Made by a program: the position numbers and the translations under genes. The notes beneath the pieces are model-generated. The model was given only the letters and a program-made list of their open reading frames with translations, was not told where the DNA came from and made no database searches. Shown here piece after piece: positions 10,305 to 20,266 of a stretch of DNA of 64,000 nucleotides. Source of the stretch: Pseudevernia furfuracea (taxonomy: Eukaryota > Ascomycota > Lecanoromycetes > Lecanorales > Parmeliaceae); NCBI GenBank assembly GCA_022315425.1, contig JAIUPT010000034.1:186001-250000 (forward strand), written 5' to 3'. How positions within the stretch are numbered: the stretch's first letter is position 1; each line of letters opens with the position of its first letter.

Positions 10305-10905
10305 CTTTGAAACAGTAGGCAGGAAATATTCAGACGAAGAAGAATATGACGGTTTGTTCGCAAACAGCAAGCGTTATCGCAGCTCTAGCTAATGGTGTTA
10401 AGAAATAGTTGAAGGGAAAGAAACCAAGTTGGTTGTTTGTTTCCAAAGAGTCTGGTGTCACAGAGTTGACTCCGTCATCGGACCCGTGATACCGTTCTTA
10501 AAATAAAGGCTATTATTGGACGAGCTCGCCCGCCACCCCGGCCCAATTTCCATAAAGTACATAGCGTCCGTGAGCAAAACATCCATTCAACTTGTCATTG
10601 TCGCAATCGTATAAGTTAAACATCCACGTTCTTTGTTGGGAGAGGTGACGGAGCGACCGTTTGTTTTGTTGCGTTCTCGGATCATCCTCTTTCTGCCGGC
10701 GAAACAAAGGCGAGGAATCAGGAAGCCTACAGCTGTTTCCCCATGAGCGGTATCAGGGGCGATTGTTGCTTTGGGGGTTTTCTTTTCCAGTGTGCAGAGG
10801 GTCAATTGAAACCACGAGGGTAGATGCTAATTTTACCAAGCATGAAATGCGTTAGGCGAAGGGACTTTTCCTTACCATGGAATCAGGATCGAAGGCGGTG
10901 CCAGT

Positions 10906-10936
<31 letters not shown>

Positions 10937-11133
10937 GATACCGGTTCCTGGTAGTCATCCAGAAACTTCACTTTTTAGGCCAAATAAAGGGAGATCTGAA
11001 TCAATGTGGGGTTTGATCATTGCGGCGTGAGAGTACACTGTGTGCTTGAGCTGCGAAGACCTTCCACTTTTTACGTGAAGTATCTTCAAGTTGTGTTCGT
11101 TGGTAGCAATGGTTTCTCCCAAAAAGCCAGTCG
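10305..11133. other. Intergenic spacer with a CT microsatellite
   Basis: This holds the 5' flank of the truncated 2EXR-like gene and the 3' flank of the epimerase. A (CT)n run lies at 10906-10930. I see no further gene. Confidence 0.6.
10906..10930. repeat. (CT)n microsatellite
   Basis: About 12 CT units, non-coding. Confidence 0.9.
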
Positions 11134-12427
11134 CTACTTGTTCTTCTCGTTCTCTTGCATCATCTTTTCCACTTCGGTTTGGAAATGGTTCTTGAAGTCC
11201 CGGTCGGACTTACGGGGCTTCCAACCCAGACTCCGACTGAGCTCCGACTCTGTCCGTGAACTTTGCGCACAGGTCAGCTATCAATACCGAGATCTTGTAT
11301 AGACCGCACACTTACTTCGAAGCGAAACCTAGCTCGGCAAGCAGAGTATCCCCACCAGTCCACCTCTCCGCTGCTTCTTCTAAACTCATGCTTTTCACTT
11401 CTTCCGTCTTGCTCACACCGAGAGTGAACAGCGCATCAGCCAGCCCTTGCGCCAGCTCAAGCCAAGTGTGGTGACCGGTCGCCGAGAAGTAGATCCCCTT
11501 CTCGCCACTGGGCAGATCCTCCCCGGCAAGCAGCTTTTGCACAATTATTTCATACAAACTCGCCAAATCACCAATGTGCACATGGTCCCAGCTCGCCTTC
11601 CCATCACCGATTACTTCGGCCTGCTTCGTCTTCAACGCCGCTTTAATCATGGCTGGTACTTGGATCGACTGCTGATGGAAATGGCCTGTGCCAATGCCGT
11701 AGATCAAGGGTGACATGATGAGGTAAGTCTTCACGCCCACTTTCAAGCCAGTCTCGATTACCGTAAGGTCAGTCTGTCGTTGAGCATATGGTTGTTTCTC
11801 GTTGCGCATCTTCTCGTAGGAGTAGATGTCTTCTTTGTCGGAAAAGACGTGAGCTTCGGTGTATTTGCCCGTGATTGGCTGATCGCCCAAGTTGGAGGTG
11901 CCGGTTGTCTAGTCAAGATCCTGTCAGCTCGGCCTCGTTTCGGCATCCAAGTAGTGGCGCACGTGAACGTAGTACACGTCTTTCCCTGTGCTTTTTTTTC
12001 TTGATGCCAGCCCCAGTATCAGGGCTTTTGCCGAGCCATCATGATAGCCAGAGGCTGTATGGATGACCACTGGGTTGGGTTGTCAACATAATGATCCCTC
12101 AAGCCAATGATGCTGGGGGAGGCTGCATACTGTCATAACCACCAGCTATCTTTTCAATCTCGTCACTCGCATCGAAATCACTGAAAAGCTCTGCGTTTAC
12201 TCCTTTCTCGGAGAACACTTTAGCTTTGGCCTCTCCTCGGACGAGACCTGAGATGCTGGATTTCCGTATGGAGTCGTTTTGGGAGTTAATTAATTCGGAT
12301 AAAATGGTGCCTCCACTGCAAAGACGGAATTGGTGATCAGCACGTCTTGGTTATCGTTGGGTATTGATGTCCTTGTCACCTACATATACCCAGTCGCACC
12401 CGTGACGAGAATCCTGAAGGATGTCAT
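11134..12427 (-). CDS. NAD(P)-dependent epimerase/dehydratase (extended SDR), five exons
   Basis: Exons 12427-12384, 12315-12131, 12069-11963, 11908-11316 and 11260-11134 give 351 aa. The N-terminus MTSFRILVTGATGYIGG is a Rossmann dinucleotide-binding motif split by intron 1. Further motifs are VIHTASGYHDGSAKA, TTGTSNLGDQP, IMSPLIYGIG and the late VHIGDLASLYE, all usual for fungal NAD-dependent epimerases that act on small metabolites. The C-terminus (LGWKPRKSDRDFKNHF) is also family-typical. Intron lengths are 68, 61, 54 and 55 bp, each with a CTRAC/CTGAC-like branch site and clean frame closure. Substrate is unknown. It lies alone between the two 2EXR-like paralogues, with no sign of a pathway. 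Confidence 0.88.
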
Positions 12428-13227
12428 AGCAAAATCCTAAGCCGGAAATCCGCGGAACGCTGATCGGCTGAAGGTACGATTTATAAATGTGGTGAGCTTG
12501 ACTTTGACGTTTTTAAGCAACGAAAAAATGTTTTCTTTTCTTTTCTCTAACATACGTTGGAAAGAACGGAAGGGCTGTTTATGATATGCCCTCTCGCTCC
12601 GCCATGACGCAATCCCACATCCGAACTCTCTTAACCATCAAGAGTCGCCGGAACGCCAAGACTGGCCTTTTGGCACCGCTAATGTAAACACCAATTATGA
12701 TGTTTGCGGCTGTAGCCTCGTCAAGTCTTGACCTACCGGCGACTTGTGTCGACAGCAGGTGAGATCCTCTGCGGTAGCATCCTCGACTCCGCTTGATCCT
12801 ACGGAATCCTCAGAGCCAACCGTTTACTCCGTACAAAGGCCTGGAATGCGAGGACCACATTTATCGAGGATTGCAATGAATCTGTTACTCTGGAAGATCG
12901 TGTGTTTCTTGCGTATTCACTTTTCACTTGTGGTGGAAGTAGCTGATTGCACCCAGCTTGCATGATGGCCGACTTCTGTTCTCGTTGTATTTCTGGCTTG
13001 AAGAGCCCATACATAGTGTCAATTCGATAAGGCAGTTTTCTCATTCTGCTCGTCTCTAGGTCTCAGGTGCGGCAATTAGCCCCAAAATAGACTTCGTTCT
13101 CAACACATTATTATTACCTTTGAATCTTCTTGACACATCTCTTCGCGTGCTCAACATCCTAAATCGGAGTCTTCTCGAAGATTACCATTAGATTTTTATT
13201 CTCACTCATAGAATTGCATACGCTAAG
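12428..13227. promoter_or_regulatory. Divergent promoter region (epimerase / 2EXR gene)
   Basis: About 800 bp separate the divergent starts of the epimerase (12427, minus) and the intact 2EXR-like gene (13228, plus). No gene or strong repeat is seen. It must contain the promoters of both genes; no specific site is assigned. Confidence 0.5.
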
Positions 13228-14829
13228 ATGGATTACTCGAAATCACCAGACATCGAGAGTGAACCGAGAGCAGACAGCTCTTCGATCACGTTAGATGAAC
13301 ACGTATGCACATCATGCCACCAGACCCACATTTGACGAACACTAACGTTCCTCAGGTTGCCGTTTCAGATGACAGCAGTGAAAGCCAAAGAATTCCCGCT
13401 TTTAGATTCATGGATCTTCCACAGGAGCTTCGCGACAAAGTATACGAAGGTCTACTCTGTCCCCACGTGGATGGGACTCAATACCGGCGCCACGAGAATA
13501 TTCGACACTATGGTCTGGATCCTTCCATCCTGCGCACCTGCAAGCAGGTTTGCGAAGAAGCTTCGAGGGTTCTGTACACCAAAAATGGCACCGTCTTGAT
13601 TCGGTTTGACGCACAGGCATACCAGGGTTTCCCGGTGGTGTATCCGAGAAATTATCAGAGGTTCCCAGAAGTATACTCGATTGTTCAAGTCAAATGCGGT
13701 AAAGCTGGGGGTGAGCCGGTGTTGACAATGGAGATCTCCGTACTAGAACAATATCGAACGGAGCCCAAGCGAGCGAAAGGCAAGCGGGCGAAGGGCAAAT
13801 TTGTGCCAAAGAAGCAAGGTTTATTCATCGGATTCTTGTCGGATCTCCCAAAAATCTGCAGATTTATCGTCTGTTGTTGGTCTGCAAAGAAACTGCAGCT
13901 TGTGGTCCACATGGAGACACTGTTCGGAGGGTCTTCGGAGAGTCGACGACAAATGCTATCGGACTGTCTCGAATGCTTTCGCGAAGCGCGAGGAATTGGG
14001 CGTGCAATCATCCTTACAGAGCCTCAGCACAGCGCTACCGCAGCAAAGATTGCGGATCTTATGATGACACCTATGGAGTATTCAGACATCCTTAGCATAG
14101 TATATGCGTATGAAGCACGTGCCATGAGACAATTGAAGGGGAAACAGTGGAACGATGCACGAGACACTCTTCAAAACGCTTTGGATTTCTTTGACTGGCA
14201 GCGGTACATGCACCCTAGGCACGACCTGAAAATCAAGGAGATAAACGTGCAGTGGAACTACCTTTCTTGTTGCCTCAAGGTTGGACGGACAGGGGACTTA
14301 CATCACCAAATCCGTCAAATGTTTCGGTACTGCTCACCAAAAAAACGAACTCCGGCCCAACAAAAAGGTTATTGGGATCGGGTAGCAGACGCTCACCACG
14401 CTATCGGCATGGCATACGTAATCGACGGGGCTCTCAATTCCGCCGCTTATAGCTTTCTGCAAGCTTTACTCACAACGCCAGGACATGTGCAAGCTGACAG
14501 AGCTATCGACGACCTCGAGAAACAGGTCAAATCCAGCTTGAATCCGGAAGACGTGATGGTCAGGTTGAACATCGAGTGCGTACTGAAAGAGGTCCGACAC
14601 CAAGTTCCAGGCCAGCACCGCTTGACCGAGGATCAACTAAAGAAGAAATCCGAAGGCTTTAGGGCCACGTACGGCGAATTTCGGGGTTTGCTTCGTGACT
14701 CTCGCCACTGTTCGGTAAGTACGATTCGTGTCCTCACGTATGGCCAATTTTTAGTCTGACTATTGGTAGGTTGGCATCTCGATCATGCAGCCCTCAGATG
14801 CGCCGCCATTGTCCGCGGATGACGACTGA
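13228..14829 (+). CDS. 2EXR/F-box-like protein, intact paralogue, three exons
   Basis: Exons 13228-13302, 13356-14714 and 14770-14829 give 497 aa. I chose the ATG at 13228 because MDYSKSPDIESE joins in frame through a 53-bp intron (branch CTAAC, acceptor CAG) to VAVSDDSSE. The domain FRFMDLPQELRDKVYEGLL starts near residue 39, followed by ILRTCKQVCEEASRVLY, the standard layout of fungal 2EXR/F-box-like proteins. The middle contains a helical repeat-like part (residues about 280-420). The last exon encodes an acidic tail ending SADDD. Function is unknown; a role as an adaptor is inferred only from the N-terminal fold. It is the full-length relative of the truncated gene at 9157-10304. Confidence 0.75.
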
Positions 14830-15485
14830 GGCCCTAAGGCCGCAGGTAGAAAACTCACGAGGCGTGTGCGTACTTCATGAACAAACATGACATGTCTGCG
14901 TCTCGATATCGATAATTCTGTCCAGACCTGGATTATGGCTACTCCTGCCAGAACATTAAAGCGCTAGATATGTACAACAATTGATAGCACACAACGAGTT
15001 TCGAAAAGATGTGGCATCACTGGGGTTGATTCTATATACATTTTTTCCCCATCTCATGCCCCGTAGCGTGAAGGAACAGAACGCCCTGTCAGTGGAGGTA
15101 CCAGTAAAAGAACTCAATCTATAATGCTGTAATATCGGGCAATCTTCGTCCTTTTACTGCGCCTTCTCTTGCGCAAAAATATTGTTCGTAGAATATCAAC
15201 AGGGGAGGACAAAGCTTGCTCAGCCTTACGACTAGTTCAAGCCTATTTTACTTAGGTACGGTACCTTACCTTAAAGAGTACTTTACCTTAGCGCAGCGCG
15301 CGCGTTAATTACTCTAATGCTTTTTGCGACTTTGAAAATACAAAACACCAAGTTTCATCATCTGCATCATGCCGTCGTATTATAAAGGTGGGAAGCTGAA
15401 ATTTTCCATCCTGATCTCTCATCTCAGCAGAAATTTGATCCATTTCTCTTGAAGCAATAGTTAGCCAGAGTCACGTCTTTTGGGC
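14830..15485. promoter_or_regulatory. Spacer and promoter of the signal peptide peptidase gene, with TACCTTA motifs
   Basis: This holds the 3' flank of the 2EXR gene and the 5' flank of the protease. At 15251-15290 a run of GGTACGGTACCTTACCTTA and ACTTTACCTTAG words sits about 200 bp before the start codon. A TATAAAGG sequence occurs near 15380. Confidence 0.5.
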
Positions 15486-17453
15486 ATGCTACAATCTTAC
15501 AACTCAAGCAAGATGTGGCCCACCGTGGATCAGCTCGCGTATTTCTTACAAACTGTGGGCTACCACGCTGTTAAAAGCTATCCATATCTACCCGTCTATC
15601 TTCATCTTCTTGTCTCTGCTCTTTTCCCCATCTACGCCGGTGCCCATGCTTCGCTTTCTCGCCCATCATCAGCAGCCAAACCATCAAGTGGGATCAAGAA
15701 GCGAGATGATGATGATGTCGAACCAGAGGAGCAAGACCAGACGATGGAAGGGCTCGGCCCTATTGATGCGCTTCTTCTACCTTTATTCGCCGGGCTCAGC
15801 CTTTCAAGCCTGTACTTTCTCATCAAATGGCTCGAAGATCCAGAGATTTTGAACAAGATCTTGAACTGGTATTTCGCAGTCTTCGGAGTCTGGTCTTTAG
15901 CCCGAATGATCAGGGACAGTATGGGTATCTTCACATCATTCGTTGTCCCCAAGACCTGCGACAGTATCTGGGAGATTGATGCTGAGCAGAGAAAATCCAA
16001 GCGAAGCTCGCCGCTTTTGGTAGCGCAAAACCTACCAGTGTCTGAGCCATTTTCCGCTTCAACATTGCCATCTACGGTCACAAAAGCTATGAGCATCCTG
16101 CGGGAGCTCCTGTCACGACAGCTTGACGTACATGTCTACATCCACAAAATTGTGCAAGCTCAGTTCTCGATTGGTCCTCAGGGGGTCACCAGCCTCATCC
16201 TTGCCGTCGTGGGTGTGCTCTACTTCAACCTCATAGACAAGCCATGGTGGCTGACCAATCTCATCGGTTTCGGCTTCGCCTACAGCGCTCTACAAATATT
16301 GTCACCAACGACGTCCTGGACCGGCACGCTGATCCTGGGTGTTCTGTTCATCTACGATATCTACTTTGTCTTTTTCACGCCTCTCATGGTCACTGTAGCT
16401 ACTCAGCTCGATATTCCAGCCAAGCTCGTCTTCCCTAGGCCGAGTAGACCGACTGAAGACCCCACCAAACAGGCCTTATTCATGCTTGGGCTTGGAGACA
16501 TCATTGTGCCCGGCATGATGATTGGATTTGCATTGCGTTTCGATCTATACCTCTTCTACTTGCGTAAGCAGATCCGACAGACCATCAAGGGCACGAAGGA
16601 CCCTGCAAGTGACCCTGCGACCAAGGAAGCTGTCGGTTCCGAGGTCACAAAGGCTGCATGGCATCCTGCAACAGGTGGCTGGGGCGAACGCTTTTGGAGT
16701 CCAAAGAACGACATCCTCAGATCAAGGCAATTCCAAGGTGTCCTCTTCCCAAAAACATACTTCCACGCAAGCGTTATCGGCTATGTTCTTGGTATGCTAT
16801 GTACCCTTGGCGTGATGAATGTCTACGGCCAAGCCCAACCTGCTCTCCTATACCTGGTCCCTGGCGTTCTGGGTTCCTTGTGGGGCACTGCTCTTATCAA
16901 AGGCGACGTCAAGACGCTTTGGGCATTCGACGAGTCTGAAGACGACCAAGAGCCTAATTCGCCAAGCAAAAGCGAGAAGCCAAATAGCTCTTTGAAATCA
17001 GATTCTTGGATGGACATTGACTGGAAGAGCTTATTCCTTTCTCAGAAGATTTTGAACAAGTCGGAAAAGCCAAGGGAACCCGTCGAGAAAAACGAGGCTC
17101 ATGATTTGGTCGACAAGGGAGATGCACCAGGGACTAAGAGTAGCAGACCACGTGAAAATCTACTGGAGAAGTCTGAAGGATCCGGGTTAAGTCATGGCGA
17201 GTCTACGAGCACCGAATCAAGCGGCCGCGAGGCACGAGAGTCCAAGAAACCCAGGGCCAGTGATGACGGTCGCAAGGAAGACAAAGCAAAGGGGGTTTTC
17301 GATCGAGATCGCAAGAGGGAGCTCATCTTCATCTCAGTCAACCTTGCCAAGATGGCACCAGCAAACTCTTCGAAAATGGCATCAATTCCTAGGACTCGTG
17401 CGAAAACAGAGGTCGAAGATAACGACGACGACGGGCTTTCAGAGACCTCATGA
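15486..17453 (+). CDS. Signal peptide peptidase-family intramembrane aspartyl protease
   Basis: A single-exon gene of 655 aa. It has the three signature motifs of the SPP/presenilin-like GXGD proteases: YD in FIYDIYFVFF (Asp about 291), GLGD in LGLGDIIVPG (Asp about 338) and PAL in QPALLYLVP (about 452). These are embedded in a series of hydrophobic segments. The enzyme cleaves type II transmembrane segments in the ER membrane, for example signal peptide remnants. A cytosolic loop of about 60 residues lies between GLGD and PAL (residues 360-420). A charged tail of roughly 180 residues rich in Ser, Lys and Glu follows the last membrane segment and is longer than in animal SPP. I start at the first ATG; a Met nine codons later is possible. 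Confidence 0.93.
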   Translation: MLQSYNSSKMWPTVDQLAYFLQTVGYHAVKSYPYLPVYLHLLVSALFPIYAGAHASLSRPSSAAKPSSGIKKRDDDDVEPEEQDQTMEGLGPIDALLLPLFAGLSLSSLYFLIKWLEDPEILNKILNWYFAVFGVWSLARMIRDSMGIFTSFVVPKTCDSIWEIDAEQRKSKRSSPLLVAQNLPVSEPFSASTLPSTVTKAMSILRELLSRQLDVHVYIHKIVQAQFSIGPQGVTSLILAVVGVLYFNLIDKPWWLTNLIGFGFAYSALQILSPTTSWTGTLILGVLFIYDIYFVFFTPLMVTVATQLDIPAKLVFPRPSRPTEDPTKQALFMLGLGDIIVPGMMIGFALRFDLYLFYLRKQIRQTIKGTKDPASDPATKEAVGSEVTKAAWHPATGGWGERFWSPKNDILRSRQFQGVLFPKTYFHASVIGYVLGMLCTLGVMNVYGQAQPALLYLVPGVLGSLWGTALIKGDVKTLWAFDESEDDQEPNSPSKSEKPNSSLKSDSWMDIDWKSLFLSQKILNKSEKPREPVEKNEAHDLVDKGDAPGTKSSRPRENLLEKSEGSGLSHGESTSTESSGREARESKKPRASDDGRKEDKAKGVFDRDRKRELIFISVNLAKMAPANSSKMASIPRTRAKTEVEDNDDDGLSETS

Positions 17454-17822
17454 GGCAACAGAGTTAAGACCTTGCTCTGTCCGTTGCTCAAGGCTTTTTG
17501 TCAGTATCCAGCTAAGGCTGGAGCACCAAGAACAAGTCCCAAATACGAGAGCCGAGATAGATTGAAGGGAAGAAGGAGATGGATCGGGATCTTCACTTTG
17601 CATAACGTCGGGGTCTTGAGTATCGACTGTAAATTAGGATAAATGAATGACGCCGGTTGACGTTATCATCTTAATAGCTGTAATTCAGCATGTGATAACC
17701 AGCTTTTCAGATAGCCTAGTACTAGTACATAATGCAAGGCGACTTTTCAGCAGACCTGCGCAAACTCCAACGCTATGCATATATGCGGAGTAGTATCCAT
17801 TACTACTACTGGCTTTCCCTTC
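17454..17822. other. Convergent 3' spacer
   Basis: A short region between the convergent ends of the SPP and RRP43 genes. No gene is seen; it should hold both 3' ends. Confidence 0.6.
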
Positions 17823-19001
17823 TCACTTCATCCCCAACACACCCATCCACTCTTCTCTCCTCTTCGCCGCCAAATCAACCAGCCCCCTCATCTCCGCGAT
17901 TCCAGCACCCGCACCCCCATTCTTCTCAATCCGAACCACCTTCCCCCCTTCCCCAACAACAATCGTCCCCTCCTCCTTACACAAATCCTCCTCAAACCCA
18001 TCCATATCAACCAGCACCCACTTCTCCTTCCCCTTCTCTGCCCCTTTCCCCCCAACCCCCGACCCATCCCCTTCAAACACCCCAAAACTCAACGGCACAG
18101 GCCAATCCCGAATCTCCAATCTCCCCGCCTCCACCGGATCATCCGAGCAAAGCACAATCTCCCTATCCGCATCCCACCACGCCCGTGGCAAAACCGTATC
18201 CCGGAGCGCAGCCAGCACGGCCAACCACGCCGCGTCGAAAGCATTACCATCCAGCGATATGAACAAAACATCGATATAGAGAACCCAGAACGCCTTCACT
18301 TCCGCTTCTGCCATCCCCTCTCCTCCCTCCCGCGCTCCCATCTCCTCCCGATCCCCACCCATCCTCACGCCTACGCTCGCAGCGCCTGGAGGATCCGTCG
18401 ACGGTCGGAACCAGATCCTCAAAGGTTCCATACCGATCATGTCGCTCGTGTGGAAGAGGGTCGCGACGCGCTGCGTGAGGGTCTGCGCGAGCACGGAGGG
18501 CGGACCGCCGGGGAGGTGGGCGGGGGAGCAGCCGGTTGCGAGTTCGAGGTTCGGGACCAGGAGGGCCAGGCGCGCCATCTCGGCCGTGTCGGTTCGGTTG
18601 GCCTTCGTTTTCCGTTCGTCCGCCATCGCTCGCCTCCCTTGTCCTCCCCCTTCTTCTTCTTCTTCTTCTTCTTCTTTCTCCCCCCCGTTGTCATCATCGT
18701 CATCGTCATCGTCATCCAGATCTCGCGCCTTGTAATCCGCTATATCTCCCGCCTTGAGTATCTCCCCCCGAACCCCACACACCACAGCCGTGTCTCCGCA
18801 TCTCACGACCGCGCTCCCGTTTGCGTGGGTCAGACTTCCTGTGTGGCAAGTTGGGGTCCGCGTCTGCGTTGGTGTGCGGCCGGAGGGTCGGACGGGGCCT
18901 TTGGGGTTGGTGAGGTGTGCGGAGAGGAAGGAGGTTGGGGCGAGTTTGGCGAAGGTGAGGGCGGGGAAGGTGAGGGGTTGAGGGGTCGTGTTGAGTGTCA
19001 T
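17823..19001 (-). CDS. RRP43: Exosome core subunit Rrp43-like (RNase PH fold)
   Basis: A single-exon gene of 392 aa. The RNase PH-type N-terminus LTNPKGPVRPSGRTPTQTRTP is followed by GSAVVRCGDTAVVCGVRGEI, the usual subunit signature. The C-terminal half has VLYIDVLFISLDGNAFDAAWLAVLAAL, typical of the inactive subunits Rrp42/Rrp43/Rrp45. It would be part of the hexameric ring of the nuclear and cytoplasmic RNA exosome. An insertion at residues about 94-125 is an Asp run and then a Glu run, encoded by GTC/ATC and CTT/TTC trinucleotide repeats. A second Gly/Glu-rich insertion lies near residues 210-230. It is divergent from the NmrA-like gene with only 244 bp between starts. Confidence 0.85.
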   Translation of the reverse strand: MTLNTTPQPLTFPALTFAKLAPTSFLSAHLTNPKGPVRPSGRTPTQTRTPTCHTGSLTHANGSAVVRCGDTAVVCGVRGEILKAGDIADYKARDLDDDDDDDDDNGGEKEEEEEEEEGGGQGRRAMADERKTKANRTDTAEMARLALLVPNLELATGCSPAHLPGGPPSVLAQTLTQRVATLFHTSDMIGMEPLRIWFRPSTDPPGAASVGVRMGGDREEMGAREGGEGMAEAEVKAFWVLYIDVLFISLDGNAFDAAWLAVLAALRDTVLPRAWWDADREIVLCSDDPVEAGRLEIRDWPVPLSFGVFEGDGSGVGGKGAEKGKEKWVLVDMDGFEEDLCKEEGTIVVGEGGKVVRIEKNGGAGAGIAEMRGLVDLAAKRREEWMGVLGMK

Positions 19002-19245
19002 TGGGGCGGTGAGTGGGGTGGGAGAGTGGGAAATTGTTGTTGATTTGGTGGAGCTTGGGAGGTGGATTGTGCAGCGTATGGCTTATCGATAAGAGATTGA
19101 TAGAGTAGGTACTTGTAGGGCTGAGCGGACAGGGATGCTTTCTCTCGACGCTTCTCTCTGACGGCTTGAAGTAAAAAAAATTAGAAGCAACAACCATGGC
19201 TTCCAATTGCTTGTGTTCACCCAGCTTCATCCTATCACCGGAATT
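19002..19245. promoter_or_regulatory. Divergent promoter between RRP43 and the NmrA-like gene
   Basis: Only 244 bp separate the two start codons, so promoter elements may be shared. No specific site is assigned. Confidence 0.5.
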
Positions 19246-20266
19246 ATGGCCAGAGTCGCAGTCTTTCCTGCTTCAGGCAAGATCGGTTCTAGTATTTCCA
19301 CCCATTTGTTCAAACTGCTTCCTCCAAAGGAACTCCTTTTGATATCTCGCTATCCCGAGAAGATCCCTTCTCACATGGTGCAAGCAGGTGTTGCTACGAG
19401 GAAAGCGGACTATAACAATGCTGACACGTTGGATCATGTTTTTGATGATGTATCGTGTCTGATCCTCATTTCGTACCCGAGTATTGAGAGTGACCATCGC
19501 TTCAAAGTACGCGTTTCTGGCCAATTCCTCTATCCAAAGAGAAAGGAGCTAACGAAAGCAGGTCCACAAGTCCGCGATTGACGCCGCGCATCGCAGCGGC
19601 GTGTTTTACATTTTCTACACGTCTCTCGCGTTCGGCGGCACCTGCACTCCGGACTCCGTCGCCCATGTCATGCAAGCGCACCTAAAGACCGAGAAGTACC
19701 TTCATTTGCTCGAGTCAGAATCAAACGAGAGTTCGGACAAAAGGCCAGTCACTTTCACTGTAATCCGCGAAGGGATTTATTCAGAGAGCTTTCCTATGTA
19801 CACCGGGTTTCCTGACCTCCAGGACCCGCCTGATGAGGTGAAGATTCCTCATGATGGTTCAGGGCCAGGGATTGCATTCGCGAAGATTGATGATTTGGGA
19901 GAGGCGACCTCAAAGCTGGTGAAGGAATACCTGGATGCGCCGGGCAATTTCAAGTATAAGAATCAGATTATGCTGATGAGTGGGTGGAGAGTGTGGAGCC
20001 TTGCGGAAACAGTAAAGCTGTTAGGAAAGATGAACGGGAAAGACATGAAGATAAAACAGATTACTAAGGAAGAGTACATGGCAGAGCCGCGAGTTCAGGA
20101 ATTGTTGGGCTCGCATGGACCTGGGGAGGTGCCTAAGCAATGGGCGACATCATTCGAAGCTGTGAAGAAGGGAGAATGCGCAGTGCTGTCGGTCGAGCTG
20201 CGACAGCTGCTTGGGCGGGACCCAGAGGGGTTCGAGGAGACCGTGAGGAAGATGGTCAATGGGTAG
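19246..20266 (+). CDS. NmrA-like NAD(P)-binding protein, two exons
   Basis: Exons 19246-19506 and 19562-20266 give 321 aa. I start at MARVAVFPASGKIGSSI because the beta-strand and glycine loop follow directly; an upstream non-ATG extension is possible but unneeded. ASGKIGSS is the dinucleotide-binding loop. KADYNNADTLDHVFDD and YTSLAFGG are typical of the NmrA/HSCARG group of atypical short-chain dehydrogenases. The late part AFAKIDDLGEATSKLV and the C-terminal LGRDPEGFEETV are also usual. Members sense NADP(H) or reduce small substrates; which applies here cannot be told. The 55-bp intron has a GCTAACG branch site. Confidence 0.88.

Noticed and set aside
17732..19043. Plus-strand frame of over 400 codons
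   Set aside because: It lies opposite RRP43 and is Pro/Arg low complexity; the minus strand has the conserved RNase PH motifs.
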